Shown: positions 1 through 9,445 of the stretch, one piece after another
How the letters are laid out: the number at the start of each line of letters is the position of its first letter
Numbering within the stretch: the first letter of the stretch is position 1
Assembly: GCA_004794785.1 (NCBI GenBank)
Contig: SJOL01006485.1
Location: 389,951-453,950 of the forward strand
DNA: 64,000 nt
Direction of reading: 5' to 3'
DNA from: Opisthorchis felineus
Taxonomy: Eukaryota > Platyhelminthes > Trematoda > Opisthorchiida > Opisthorchiidae
Made by a program: the position numbers and the translations under genes
The notes under the pieces: model-generated
What the model saw: only the letters and a program-made list of their open reading frames with translations
What the model was told of the DNA's origin: nothing
Databases searched by the model: none

Positions 1-1
1 T

Positions 2-1012
2 GAGCTCTCGAAAAGCTTCCCTACAAAAAGTGGTGTCCGACAAGGATGTCCACTCTCTCCATTCCTATTCAACTTCATCATTGATGAAATAATGAGGCGA
101 ACGCTGGAGGGTCTTCAAAACCCCGGTGTTCAAATTGTTGCTGGTGAGAGCCTTGTCGATCTGGAGTACGCAGATGACATTGCCCTCATCTTTGAAGACC
201 AAAACGAAGCACAAGCCCTGTTGAATAGACTGACCACCATCATACCATCTTTTGGCATGCGCCTTGCACCTTCAAAGTGCAAAGTCATGCTTCAGAACGT
301 GCAGTCTTTGAACATACCCCTTACAATTCAAGGAGAATCACTGGAGGTTGTGGAAAATTTTACATACCTCGGTAGTTGTATTAGCTCTGACGGAAGTGTG
401 TCTGATGAAGTCAGTGCAAGAATCTCAAAGGCTCGAATCACATTTGCTAATTTGCGTCACTTGTGGCGTCAAAAAGGCATCTCACTAGATCTTAAGGGTC
501 GTGTGTATCAGGCTACAGTAAGGGCTGTGTTGTTGTATGGGTGCGAGACATGGCCTCTGCGGACAGATGATGTGAGGCGTCTTCAGGTTTTCGACCACCG
601 ATGCCTCAGAAGCGTGGCTGGTTTTGGATGGCGTCAGCGTGTTAGTAACGAGGTGATTAGAAAACGGGTATTTGGTTGTGCTGCAGGTACTTCAATCGGG
701 GAAAACATCCAGCACCACCGACTACGATGGCTCGGTCATGTGCTACGCATGCCGAAACACCGTCTACCGAGACGAGTGTTGTTCTCCGTGCCTCCTTCAG
801 GATGGCGCAAACCGCGAGGTGGACAACGTATGACTTGGCAGAAGGGCGTGAAAGAGATCACGAAGAGTTTGGGTGTTGTTGGTGTTGTACGCCTTCCAGG
901 ATGGGGCCCCCGTGACCCCGCCTGTGCATGGCTGGAGACGTTGCAAGAAATGGCGGCTAATCGATATCAGTGGCGTTCGTGCTGTCAGTTTCTTTCCAGA
1001 CTGTCTGATTGA
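2..1012 (+). CDS. Non-LTR retrotransposon reverse transcriptase, C-terminal part (cut by window edge)
   Basis: The frame is open from base 2 to a TGA ending at 1012, about 336 codons, so the first ATG at 92 is internal and the true start lies outside the window. Seen: the RT motif [20 protein letters not shown] near the start, the catalytic YADDIAL at about 166-186, then the C-terminal region typical of these elements, with [28 protein letters not shown] and GWGPRDPA. This part copies the element RNA into DNA during target-primed transposition. It has no internal stop, unlike the three related copies near 6.4, 27.1 and 48.5 kb, so it is the youngest of the set. It lies antisense within or beside the PKG gene. 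The fluke elements I recall with this C-terminus are RTE/CR1-like, but I cannot assign the clade by eye. Confidence 0.9.
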   Translation, partial: ELSKSFPTKSGVRQGCPLSPFLFNFIIDEIMRRTLEGLQNPGVQIVAGESLVDLEYADDIALIFEDQNEAQALLNRLTTIIPSFGMRLAPSKCKVMLQNVQSLNIPLTIQGESLEVVENFTYLGSCISSDGSVSDEVSARISKARITFANLRHLWRQKGISLDLKGRVYQATVRAVLLYGCETWPLRTDDVRRLQVFDHRCLRSVAGFGWRQRVSNEVIRKRVFGCAAGTSIGENIQHHRLRWLGHVLRMPKHRLPRRVLFSVPPSGWRKPRGGQRMTWQKGVKEITKSLGVVGVVRLPGWGPRDPACAWLETLQEMAANRYQWRSCCQFLSRLSD

Positions 1013-1202
1013 GCGCTTGGAGGTGTAGGCACCTCAGAACGCTTGACATAGGCCAGCACTAGGTCCCCTCCCTCACCCACTCTTTTTCTCTTCTTTTTAC
1101 TCTAGGGCTTTAAATATAATTAGACGAACCTTATGGTTGTACGGCAGTGAAGCATCAGTGTCAACACTGATGTTGCTGTCTTTGATGATGATGATGATGA
1201 CG
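1013..1202 (+). mobile_element. 3' untranslated tail of the retrotransposon, ending in (TGA)n
   Basis: Following the stop codon are about 165 bases of non-coding sequence and then a short TGATGATGATGATGA run at about 1185-1200. Short tandem tails of this sort mark the 3' end of several non-LTR elements. The minus-strand copy near 6.4 kb ends in a similar TGATAATGATTATGATGATG run, which supports this as the element's end. Confidence 0.7.
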
Positions 1203-1584
1203 GTACTGACCAGATAACACATTCGACGAGTTCGATAAGCGGGGTCAGTTTCTATCTCCAGGTGTCCATACACTTCTGTGACTAATATATATTGCTATTC
1301 TCCTGCAATGTTGTAGACGGTTGCGACGCGCAGTCGTTTATACGCTCGGGGAAAGCAATTCCGTCATAGAAGCAGCAGCTAGAATATGGTTAATATACGC
1401 GGGGTTACATCTCCGTCTTCAAGCCGCTTTGAAAAAAACCTACCGCAAACCTTTAATGGATATGCAGACCACTAATTTGAAAGTACAGGTTGTCTAACGT
1501 AACTAGAGTGAGTATCGCAAGAAAAGCGGCCAAATAAATGTTGAGATTATGTGGAGAGGCACAGCCCACCTTCGTGTCCATACC

Positions 1585-1780
1585 CATAATAATAATAATA
1601 GTCGTTCAGCTGTAACACCCTTCCGGTGCCTAGCAGACATGCTACCTAAAAGAAGGACAAGGGCTGAGATACTGCCAGGTTGCCCAGGCTTAGAGAGGAG
1701 CAGTCGAGATACAGAGGTTGGGTTCGAACCACAGACCATCCGATCAGTAAATTCGCGCTTTAACCACTGAGACACCTTGA
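1585..1780 (-). mobile_element. tRNA-derived SINE, copy 1
   Basis: Read on the minus strand, the head (about 1780 to 1720) has a tRNA-like A box, TCTCAGTGGTTAAAGCG, and a perfect B box, GGTTCGAACCC, at 1720-1730. A body of about 120 bases follows and the copy ends in an (ATT)n run at 1586-1601. This is the layout of a RNA polymerase III SINE. A diverged copy of the same body, sharing the 'GCCTGGG.AACCTGGC' and 'GGGTGTTACAG' stretches, lies at 35270-35460. The tRNA of origin is not certain. Confidence 0.75.
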
Positions 1781-2139
1781 GTTCGCTCTGTCCATGCCCA
1801 TGCGAAATGATGTACGTTGACCTTTTTAAAGAATGGCGTAATAAGCAAGTTATCCGAGGATAGATTACTCCTATACGAGGCCTATACGTGCCATTTATCT
1901 GTTGTTGTTTTTTGAGAAAATACTCTTTAGTGTTTGGGAACGGGTTGCAGTCTTCAGGGTTTCCCCCTTAGAGGGAGTGGCCAGTATCGATTCCAACGTA
2001 CACATGTTTCCTTATGTGAGGCAGTATGTCATAGCGAGAAACCTTGAAAACACTAGCAGACTGTTCGGATTACCGAACTTGGACAGACAGAGAGTTAGAA
2101 TTTCCATCAATTCGCACCACAGACTATCGGGCAACTCAC
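1781..2139. other. Non-coding DNA next to PKG exon 13
   Basis: This is intron sequence downstream of the exon 13 donor. I looked here and through the rest of 1-2139 for the next PKG exon, which should carry the DFG motif, and did not find one. I see no repeat or gene in it. Confidence 0.5.
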
Positions 2140-2281
2140 TAGCTTTATGTAGCCCTTGGCGGTAATGAGCATATTCTCCGGTTTCAGGTCCCGATAGATA
2201 ATACCGTGGACGTGTAAATAATCCAGAGCCTCTATACAGCAGGCCAGACAAAACCGAGTTGTTCTATCGTCCAGATGATGA
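2140..2281 (-). CDS. PKG: cGMP-dependent protein kinase, exon 13: catalytic loop
   Basis: 142 nt encoding residues 738-785 of the reconstructed protein. The exon carries RTTRF and CIEALDYLH of helix E, then the catalytic loop [10 protein letters not shown] (Asp769 catalytic base, Lys771, Asn774), and ends GYIKL just before the expected DFG. The YRDLKPEN form, rather than HRD, is typical of AGC kinases. The acceptor is TTTCCTCAG before 2281; the donor GTGAGT lies at 2134-2139, in phase 0. The first base completes a Ser codon begun in exon 12. The next exon, with the magnesium-binding Asp and activation loop, is not in the window, so the gene continues past the left edge. Confidence 0.95.
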
Positions 2282-3655
2282 CTGAGGAAATCAGGGAGAG
2301 GAGGAGGGTGAGATAAAAGAGTGAGGGGATCAATGACGTATGCCTAACGAAGTGGGGGCTATTTTCCGGTTATACAAAGTAAAACACTCAGAAGGTTGCA
2401 AGCCAAAACCTTATAATTAGTTTCGCTCTACACTCACCAAAAAAGTAATTTCCCATGATCCCTATGACAGAATCTCGTCCGGCTACGCAAGCATGCAGAA
2501 AAGGTGGACAGATTCAGCATTTCTCATGATCATTCTTGGAAGTTTCTCAGGTGAAGCGTAAATCTTGAAATCTATCAACGTGTGAAACGAGTGAGAACCT
2601 ACACAGTGGTTCTATGATTTAGTAATTCCACATCAATGTCTAACACAGTGCAGTGTGCAGCTAAATAGCGAACGCACCAGCTCTCTAGTAGACTTGACTG
2701 GATTCTTGAATTCTTCGGGTTGCAGGGCACAGATTCTACGCGCTTAGATTTTTGGCAAGCAGTGTCCAAAGGATGCCTTCAATGGAAAAGAATCTATCTG
2801 GTTTGTAGATTAGCTCAGCAGTGAAAACTTGGAATGATTCCAAGTGACTAGAAAAGGTTGGATTTTTGTGACTACTGAGCTTGCAAGTATAGCCATCGAA
2901 AAAGGTCTTCCAAAAGTATAAAAAGCTCCGAAAATTGCAGGATGTTTAAATAGGTCGCAAAGTTACGGTCTTGTCCCATAGGAAAGCCAGATCATAAAAT
3001 TCGGAGGTTTCATTTTGCAAGCAGTACATGGCTTCCAGCTCATCTAGGAGCGAGCATAGTTGCTTATCTGTCACACTAAACACGGGCTAACGTGCAAGCT
3101 GATTAGTGCAAACTCCAGTCAGAAGGTCCTTCCCCTCCTGATAACCTAAAAACCCACATGACACTAGGATCGTCCATAAAACAAGTTTGCAAAACTGAAC
3201 TAAACGGTACCAGCCAAGAGGCTGACTGTATATGTTACACGGTAATGGGTATCATTGGATGAACACCTTCCAAGTTCGAAAATACATTGGCAGATATGAA
3301 ATGGTGAAACCCTGGGAGAGCTCAGACTGCGCCCAGCACGAACATACTGAGCGCATCGGTGTCCAAATGGCTCACCCCACTAAGCTCCAAGTCTTCAACA
3401 ACTAGGGCCAACAACAGCGCACCTGTGAAATTCAATCCATCAAGCGGGATCTGTTTTGTCGGCTGCGGCTGCCTATCTTTCTTAGTAGGTTAATCTCATT
3501 AGTTTCCAACCAAGCAAAAACTCCCCTTCCTACCTGTGTTTCCAGCATCCTCAAACACAAGAGTGAACTTGGTTTCAAAAACACATGTGTACAACAATTA
3601 CTTCAATGAAAAACTAAACCTGACAGTTGATGGCTACAACTGGGAATATGCTCAC
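2282..3655. other. PKG intron 12
   Basis: About 1.37 kb between exons 12 and 13. No repeat or coding region is recognisable in it. Confidence 0.7.
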
Positions 3656-3745
3656 CTGTCACGCAATATCGTCCAAAGTTCTCCACCAAGGCAAGCTTCC
3701 AAAAGCATGTAGATATATTTGTTGTCTCGATACGTAGCATACAGC
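3656..3745 (-). CDS. PKG: cGMP-dependent protein kinase, exon 12: hinge region
   Basis: 90 nt encoding residues 708-738. It spells [20 protein letters not shown] followed by GELWTILRD. This is strand 4, strand 5 and the hinge of an AGC kinase; Met721 sits at the gatekeeper position and the EACLGGELW hinge is characteristic of PKG. The acceptor is CTTCCCAG and the donor is GTGAGC at 3650-3655. Phase is 2 in and 2 out: the first base completes the Arg codon begun in exon 11, and the last two bases begin the Ser completed in exon 13. Confidence 0.95.
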
Positions 3746-4129
3746 CTGGGAAGGAAATAGGGCCAAAAATCGGTGTTCTTGAAATTTTAGAATTTTGGAA
3801 TGTTCGGCCTCCAAGTCAGAGGAGAGTCAGTGAACTCCAACTCGAATTGAAAAATGCAAATATGATTTGGACCGACCAAAGCTTTTTAAAATGTCCTTGG
3901 TATTAGGGATACGGTAACATTTGGTGTAAACAGTCCCATCCGCATGAAACTGGTTCTAACAGAAATACTGTTAATGTTCCTGGAATAAAACGGGTTAAAA
4001 TAGTCTGCTTCATTGTAATCCAGAGAGCAAAGTCATGGGTTATAATTCGGAAAACCTGTGTTCAACGGGCGCTTACAAAGTGTGAGATGATACCAATCTT
4101 GAAGGTCCGAATAAAGATGCAAAGTATAC

Positions 4130-4330
4130 TGAGAATCGTTTCAGAAGGGCTTGGTAAACAATCGCGTGTCATCGTGTAATCGTGAAGCGTTCCACATTTT
4201 TCACACTGTTGATCAGTCACTCGTGACCAAACGGTTGAGTGTTCAACTACCGGCCGAGAGGTCACGGATTCGAAACTCTCCGTGTTTACTGAGATGAGCA
4301 CCGCTGATTCCCAACAAAGATGAAACGGTT
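4130..4330. repeat. Dispersed repeat family 3, copy 1 (SINE-like)
   Basis: The stretch 'ATCGTTTCAGA..GG.TTGGTAAACAATC' and the following TGAAGC region recur at 56560-56740 in the same orientation. Toward 4225-4290 there is a tRNA-like section with a B-box-like GGATTCGAAACTC. It may be a tRNA-derived short element. Its ends are not resolved. Confidence 0.4.
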
Positions 4331-4491
4331 GCACAGTGTTTCTGTGACACAAAAGGATCACAAATGCTATCTTGATTGCATGACAAACCAAGTAGCCAAG
4401 GTTTAGACAGTGACAAAGAACAGATTATATGTTTCCTGTATCAAACTTGTTTAAATTGATTGGACAGAGCACACGCATAATCAATAAACCC

Positions 4492-4877
4492 ATAAAGTTG
4501 CTGAAAATTTTTCGACAGCCCACGACCGGTTTCGCCCTTCTTTGGGCTCATCAGATAGGCACAGTCCCCGAGTTTCCGTCAACCTTATGTTCTACTTGAA
4601 ACCAAATTGAACGAAATTAGCGAAATACACTCATTTGCAAACAAATTTGGTTTTGCGAGAGACTCACCTGGAACCCAGCTGAAACAACAACCTTATGAGG
4701 AGTGCATTACGTATATACATGTCTCGCGATTTCTCGAATATCGTAGCAACTGAAACATGAGGCGGCCTGGTGCAGCACATTCAGTTACCTGGAAACATCA
4801 CAAACGAGAGATCCAGCTGGGTTCCAGGTGAGTCTCTCGCAAAACCAAATTTGTTCGCAAATGAGTGTATTCCGCTA
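4492..4877. repeat. Dispersed repeat R1 with near-perfect 62-bp inverted repeat
   Basis: 4620-4681 (GCGAAATACACTC ... CCCAGCTG) and 4814-4875 are inverted copies of each other matching at 60 of 62 positions, enclosing about 132 bases. A third block at 4492-4588 (GCTGAAAATTTTTCGACAG ... CCGTCAACCTTAT) lies to the left. Pieces of these blocks recur near 8.3, 21.9, 22.4, 39.6-40.4, 42.2, 44.5, 52.9 and 55.8-56.1 kb. Sequence just outside the inverted repeat is shared with the 40.3-kb copy, so the flanking TA dinucleotides are not safe evidence of a target-site duplication. Confidence 0.85.
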
Positions 4878-6357
4878 ATAAACCCATCTTTAAGTCAAAC
4901 ACATCCGGTCAAATAAGCACACAATTTAGTGAGAAAAAAGAGCACATTCCTCCTCGACATTCGAACACTATTAAATTTATATGAATGTTGGGTGCAACAG
5001 GCTCATCAGGCCATAGATAAAGATTAAAGCGGTACAAATATTACAGATTTCTAAAGCCCAGAGCCCTAATTAGAAGACGCTAATAAGTTTGAAGGTATGC
5101 ACGCCGAATGAACGTTGTTGTAAGTATACCTACGGTCATGGTACACTCAAATTTCTGATGAACGTCATCTTTGCTCTGATCTACAGTCAATTCTCACCGG
5201 AGTTAGTTTCTGGAGTACACTTCTGCATCCATATGTGGCTAATCAAAACGAAAAAACATCGAATCCAGTTTCAAGCTGACTAAGCGCTATAATTGATAGG
5301 GGCTCTGACAAGCAGCAGCAGAACTAAAGCAGAACCACTGTCAAGACAGGAAATCTCAAGGGAGTTTGCAGGATAGGATAACTGAGTTCAGTATGAATGA
5401 AATCAAAAATTTGGGGATTGCGCGTGATAACTTCAGCTGGTATCTGAATAATACGGTGGTAGGAGAGGAATTGACCGTCCAATGTTTCAATCACCACGTT
5501 TGGCCTTCATAAAAAGCTAACTGATCGAAACTACCTGAACAAAGTGACTTCAACTGGATCACACGGCCTTCGATTTGCAACGTTTGCTGTGTTGCATGAA
5601 TGGACTCGGAATGCCATGTCATTACAATTTGAGCCGCCACACCAAGCCTATCGACAACACAAAACAGAGACCGCGGTCTCAGTACACTCTGCTGATACCC
5701 AGGTCAGTTCGGACAATCGGACAACGGTCGGGATTGTTGACCTCAAGCTTTCATGGTTCACTTGGACCATCACTGCTCGGTTAATTAGTTGCTGATTAAA
5801 ACCAACCGTGGCGGCCGAAACGCTGAGGAATAAAATTCCCCTCCTAACGCATTACTACTACTTCAACTACCCACCTACGTTACGGGAACTTGTAAACAGA
5901 ACAGATGTTGTGAGTTTCTCACAAGCGAGCGGCCAACCGAGTGGAAATTATGTCATATTTTAGATGACCACTCAATCGAACTAACAGCTGTATTGATAAT
6001 ACGCAGCTAATTATCTCGGATAAGGGAGCACATTCGATTATCAGCGGCCCGAGATCACCATGCGCTTGCTTTTCTATGTCAACCAGTAATATCAGGACAA
6101 ACGTGAGGACGGAAAGCTGAATGTGACGGGCTGGGTAAGTGCCTACATTGCAGAATGTTGACCAACACGCTTGTCAATGATGTACCTTAAAAAACAGACA
6201 GGCAAATAGCTGCTATACACAGGAGATGGGGTTACACACTAGGAAATATCCGCTTCAGTGTAACTTGGCATTAATCTCGACTGGTTTCAATCACTGTACA
6301 ATGGGTGTAGTGTGACGAGAATAATCAGAAGCGAGTAAACCAAGCTACGGATATCGC
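4878..6357. other. PKG intron 11, part without recognised features
   Basis: No gene or named repeat is visible. The plus-strand frames of 69 and 83 codons around 5544-5795 overlap each other and resemble nothing I know, so I treat them as chance. Confidence 0.5.
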
Positions 6358-7082
6358 AAACATCATCATCATAATCATTATCAGCTGTAAGAACCGCGTA
6401 CTTGTCTTACGGTGGTTGCAGCTGCCACAATTTCGTCCATCGATGATTTGGGGAGGTAGGGTAGGTAGGTGTGCATTGGAGGCGGGAGCCGACCAATTGG
6501 TGCGTAAATACAGGTCTGTCAGTGGACTTTTAAGTGGGGGAATTTGGACGGGAGCTATGCATTGACGGCAATAGCTTGGATGCACGAGCGCCATTGAGGG
6601 CGCAACTGGGCCATGTCTGACAATGTCTATAACCATTGATGTGGCGCATCGCGGGGTCCCCATCCAGGGAGACGGCAATGACCAGCGCAGCTGAGTTTGC
6701 TGGTACTAGCTTTCACACTTTGCTGCCAAGTCATTGTTTGACCTCCCCTGGCTCGTTTCCACCCTTCGCGTGGTTCTGCAAAATGAACCCTTCCAGAAAG
6801 TCGGTCGACTGACATACGGAGCACGTGGCCAAGCCAGAGCAACCTATGCAATGTGACCAGTTCATCTATCGTGGGCAAATCATTTCTTCCGAATACCATT
6901 CGACGTATTGCGGCATCGCTGATCTGGTGTTCCCACCAGACTCGGGTAATGCTCCGAAGACATCGGTGGTCAAACACTGAAATTCGTTTGACGTTCTCGG
7001 CGCGCAGTGGCCACGTTTCTGACCATTCATTGAACAGTAAATTCGAGTGCTCCATCTCTATTTCGGCCGTCGATACACCCAT
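6358..7082 (-). pseudogene. Broken copy of the non-LTR reverse transcriptase, 3' part only
   Basis: Read on the minus strand, this gives [40 protein letters not shown] and GWGPRDAPHQWL, clearly the same C-terminal domain as at 2-1012. An in-frame TAG follows HQWL; the same frame then runs on through QWRSCIQAIAVNA to a second stop. Upstream of ETWPL the polymerase palm is absent. The 3' end carries a TGATAATGATTATGATGATG tail at about 6360-6380. It is a 5'-truncated, inactive insertion inside PKG intron 11, on the same strand as the host gene. Confidence 0.85.
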
Positions 7083-9305
7083 TCATTCCCTGGTACGAAG
7101 TTATAACTGTCCACCGTACGCGCCAGATGCGATCTATTCTGCCGTCCTGGTGAAATTTACTGTCAGAATTCCGAGCATCAGATGTGCCACGTTTTGAAGT
7201 GACTAGTTAGAGAACATGCAGCACTATCTCAAAGACTGGAAAGAATGGTTGAATATGAAAGGAAGTTCGCAGCATGCACAAGGCATTCGTTAAGAATGGA
7301 GCGCCAGAAGTTTCACTATGATGAATGCAGTGTAAGTAGCAACTAGTGCATCAACGTATAAAGGATGTTGTCCAGAGAAATGTTAGCAGATTAGGTTGGA
7401 TAGATAGCCATTGGTTTGTTAGGTGGTTGGATTGTCCAGCCCAGGTGACGAACTAACGGATTGTGATATGCTTCGGTGGGATTCTGTGTTTGTGGAAGCG
7501 CCTGAGGGTAGAACCTCGGCTCAATTTATGCTGGACAGCTAAAAATTACAAATCAGGAATGACATTCTCGAAGTAGTCGTGTTTCGTCCACAAAGGTTCC
7601 ATAAGATAAATTACAGTTATCCCAATATAACATCACCAGCTATTTTCATCTGTTTGAAACTGTACAGTTTGACTTCTCTTGAAAAAAACATCCACATGTT
7701 TCCAACTTGAAGTGAGTTGTCCAGGTTCCAACCTTAGAGGAGCTCAGTCATGAGAAGTGAATACGTCCGTCAACTGGTCAGCCAATTAACCTCAAACTAC
7801 TCACCAAAATGGCACATCAGCGTACACAATAAATTGCGTTGAACGTTGCCACGGCACGAGTTTTGCGACCTTCCACTTGTACTCTTAAATTACGCGTAGT
7901 GATGCGTACTAAAACATGTCCATCATACGTTTCGATCAATCGTTATAAACTACACAACTGAGCGTTTTCTCGTCGTTCCGCCCAGCTGAGATAGCAATCT
8001 CAACAAGACACTTAACAGTAACAGTCTGAAATGAAAACGTGTTCATCTGTTCTGCCTAACGTCAAAACCGTATTCACAGATTCTCCTGGCGATACTACAG
8101 GTCAAGCTGGGGTATTTAGTGACAGTGGCAAGCCCTGCTGCTAAAACGATCCGATGGAGCTTAAAGGTTTTTGTCTGGTTTTTGTTTGAGAGCGTTTGGT
8201 CTCTGAAAGGTTCTGGACCACTATCTCACTATCTGCTATCGGTTATTAGGGCTTTCACGTCCGACAATGGATCTAGCTGAATTTTGGGCGAAATACACTA
8301 ATTTGCAAATTACTTTGGTACTAACAGGAGAATCAACTGAATCTCCTGTTTACGAAGAGTTTCAGCGAGAAAACTGCTACATATTTGCTTACATTGTATC
8401 GGTTCGGTACCTGGCACCGACAAAACTCTAAAAGATGAAGTTTTTTGTGACACGACTAGAAAGCGTACGGTAACCTGGGTTGAAACGATACACGGAATGA
8501 TACGATGGACAGGCTTTGCTATGTTCCACAGCTTAAAATACCGAATCGTCTCACGTGACAGTGTAGCAGAAGGCCTTTCAGTGAGCAACTTGAACGGAGT
8601 AAATGGTCAGATAAATGTTTGGATCCTCGTAGGAGCGTACAAGAAGTATGTGCATTAATCAAAATGGTCCCACGTAATACCTACCAATTATGAGTATCAC
8701 AGGTTTTAGGTTCGAGAATTCTTGACAAAACCTTCTTCGTGGGCATTAGTACGTACTGGTACGATGGGCACATAGTGTGGGCAAAGATGTAACCTTCCTG
8801 TTATTCCCGTGGACTGAAAATCGGAGCGCTAAGCATTGATGTAGGGTCACTATGGCTGCGTAATTGTCAGGAGCACCAATCAATGGTGTCCAAATACCCC
8901 AAAACCAAATACAAAACATCTATAAAAAGTGCCAATCTGCACCGATGATCCATCGAAGCAAAACAGCAAGATCATTTTTGATTGGTTGTAACGTCTTCGA
9001 ACAAGCCTTTACCCTGCATATTACCTCAAAGTAAGCAATATGAGCTGTTCCAACAGCAGCTGTTTACCAATAACCAGCGGCCGAATAGTTTTCTTTTGTG
9101 TAGCGATCTCTCGCGCAAGAATGAAACACTGAATCCACGTTGTCTTATTAATGTTCATCTGCGGTAAATAGTGTTCACGGTTCACCTGACACGTGTGGTA
9201 TGTTGGATTGCCACCGTACATGGCGCCCCATTTGGAGTAGGACGGACTTGGATGATGTACGGCATCACGTGATAACAACTCTTACACTACTATGTATCTG
9301 CTTAC
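7083..9305. other. PKG intron 11, remainder
   Basis: Mostly featureless. At 8284-8345 there is a diverged piece of the R1 inverted-repeat arm (GCGAAATACACTAATTTGCAA ...). I see no exon in it. Confidence 0.5.
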
Positions 9306-9445
9306 CGGCAAATAAAAGGAGAATCGACTGCTGAGAGAATTGCCTTTTCTAAATGCACGTGTTCTTGCTGGCGCGTCTGTACGATATGCTGCTTCTGCAT
9401 CCGCTTCATCGCAAATGCTTGTGTTCGATCGTACGACAGGGTTAC
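9306..9445 (-). CDS. PKG: cGMP-dependent protein kinase, exon 11: ATP-anchoring lysine and helix C
   Basis: 140 nt encoding residues 662-708. It reads VTLSYDRTQAFAMKRMQKQH and then IVQTRQQEHVHLEKAILSAV. Lys675 in FAMK is the strand-3 lysine that holds ATP; Glu694 in HLEK is its helix C partner. The RQQEH block is strongly typical of PKG. The acceptor is TTTGTTCCAG and the donor GTAAGC at 9300-9305. Phase is 0 in and 2 out, matching exons 10 and 12. No start codon is needed; this is an internal exon. Confidence 0.95.

Noticed and set aside
4618..4877. TA dinucleotides flanking the inverted repeat, as in a mariner-type MITE
   Set aside because: Homology to the 40-kb copy extends past the TA, so these bases belong to the repeat and are not a target duplication.
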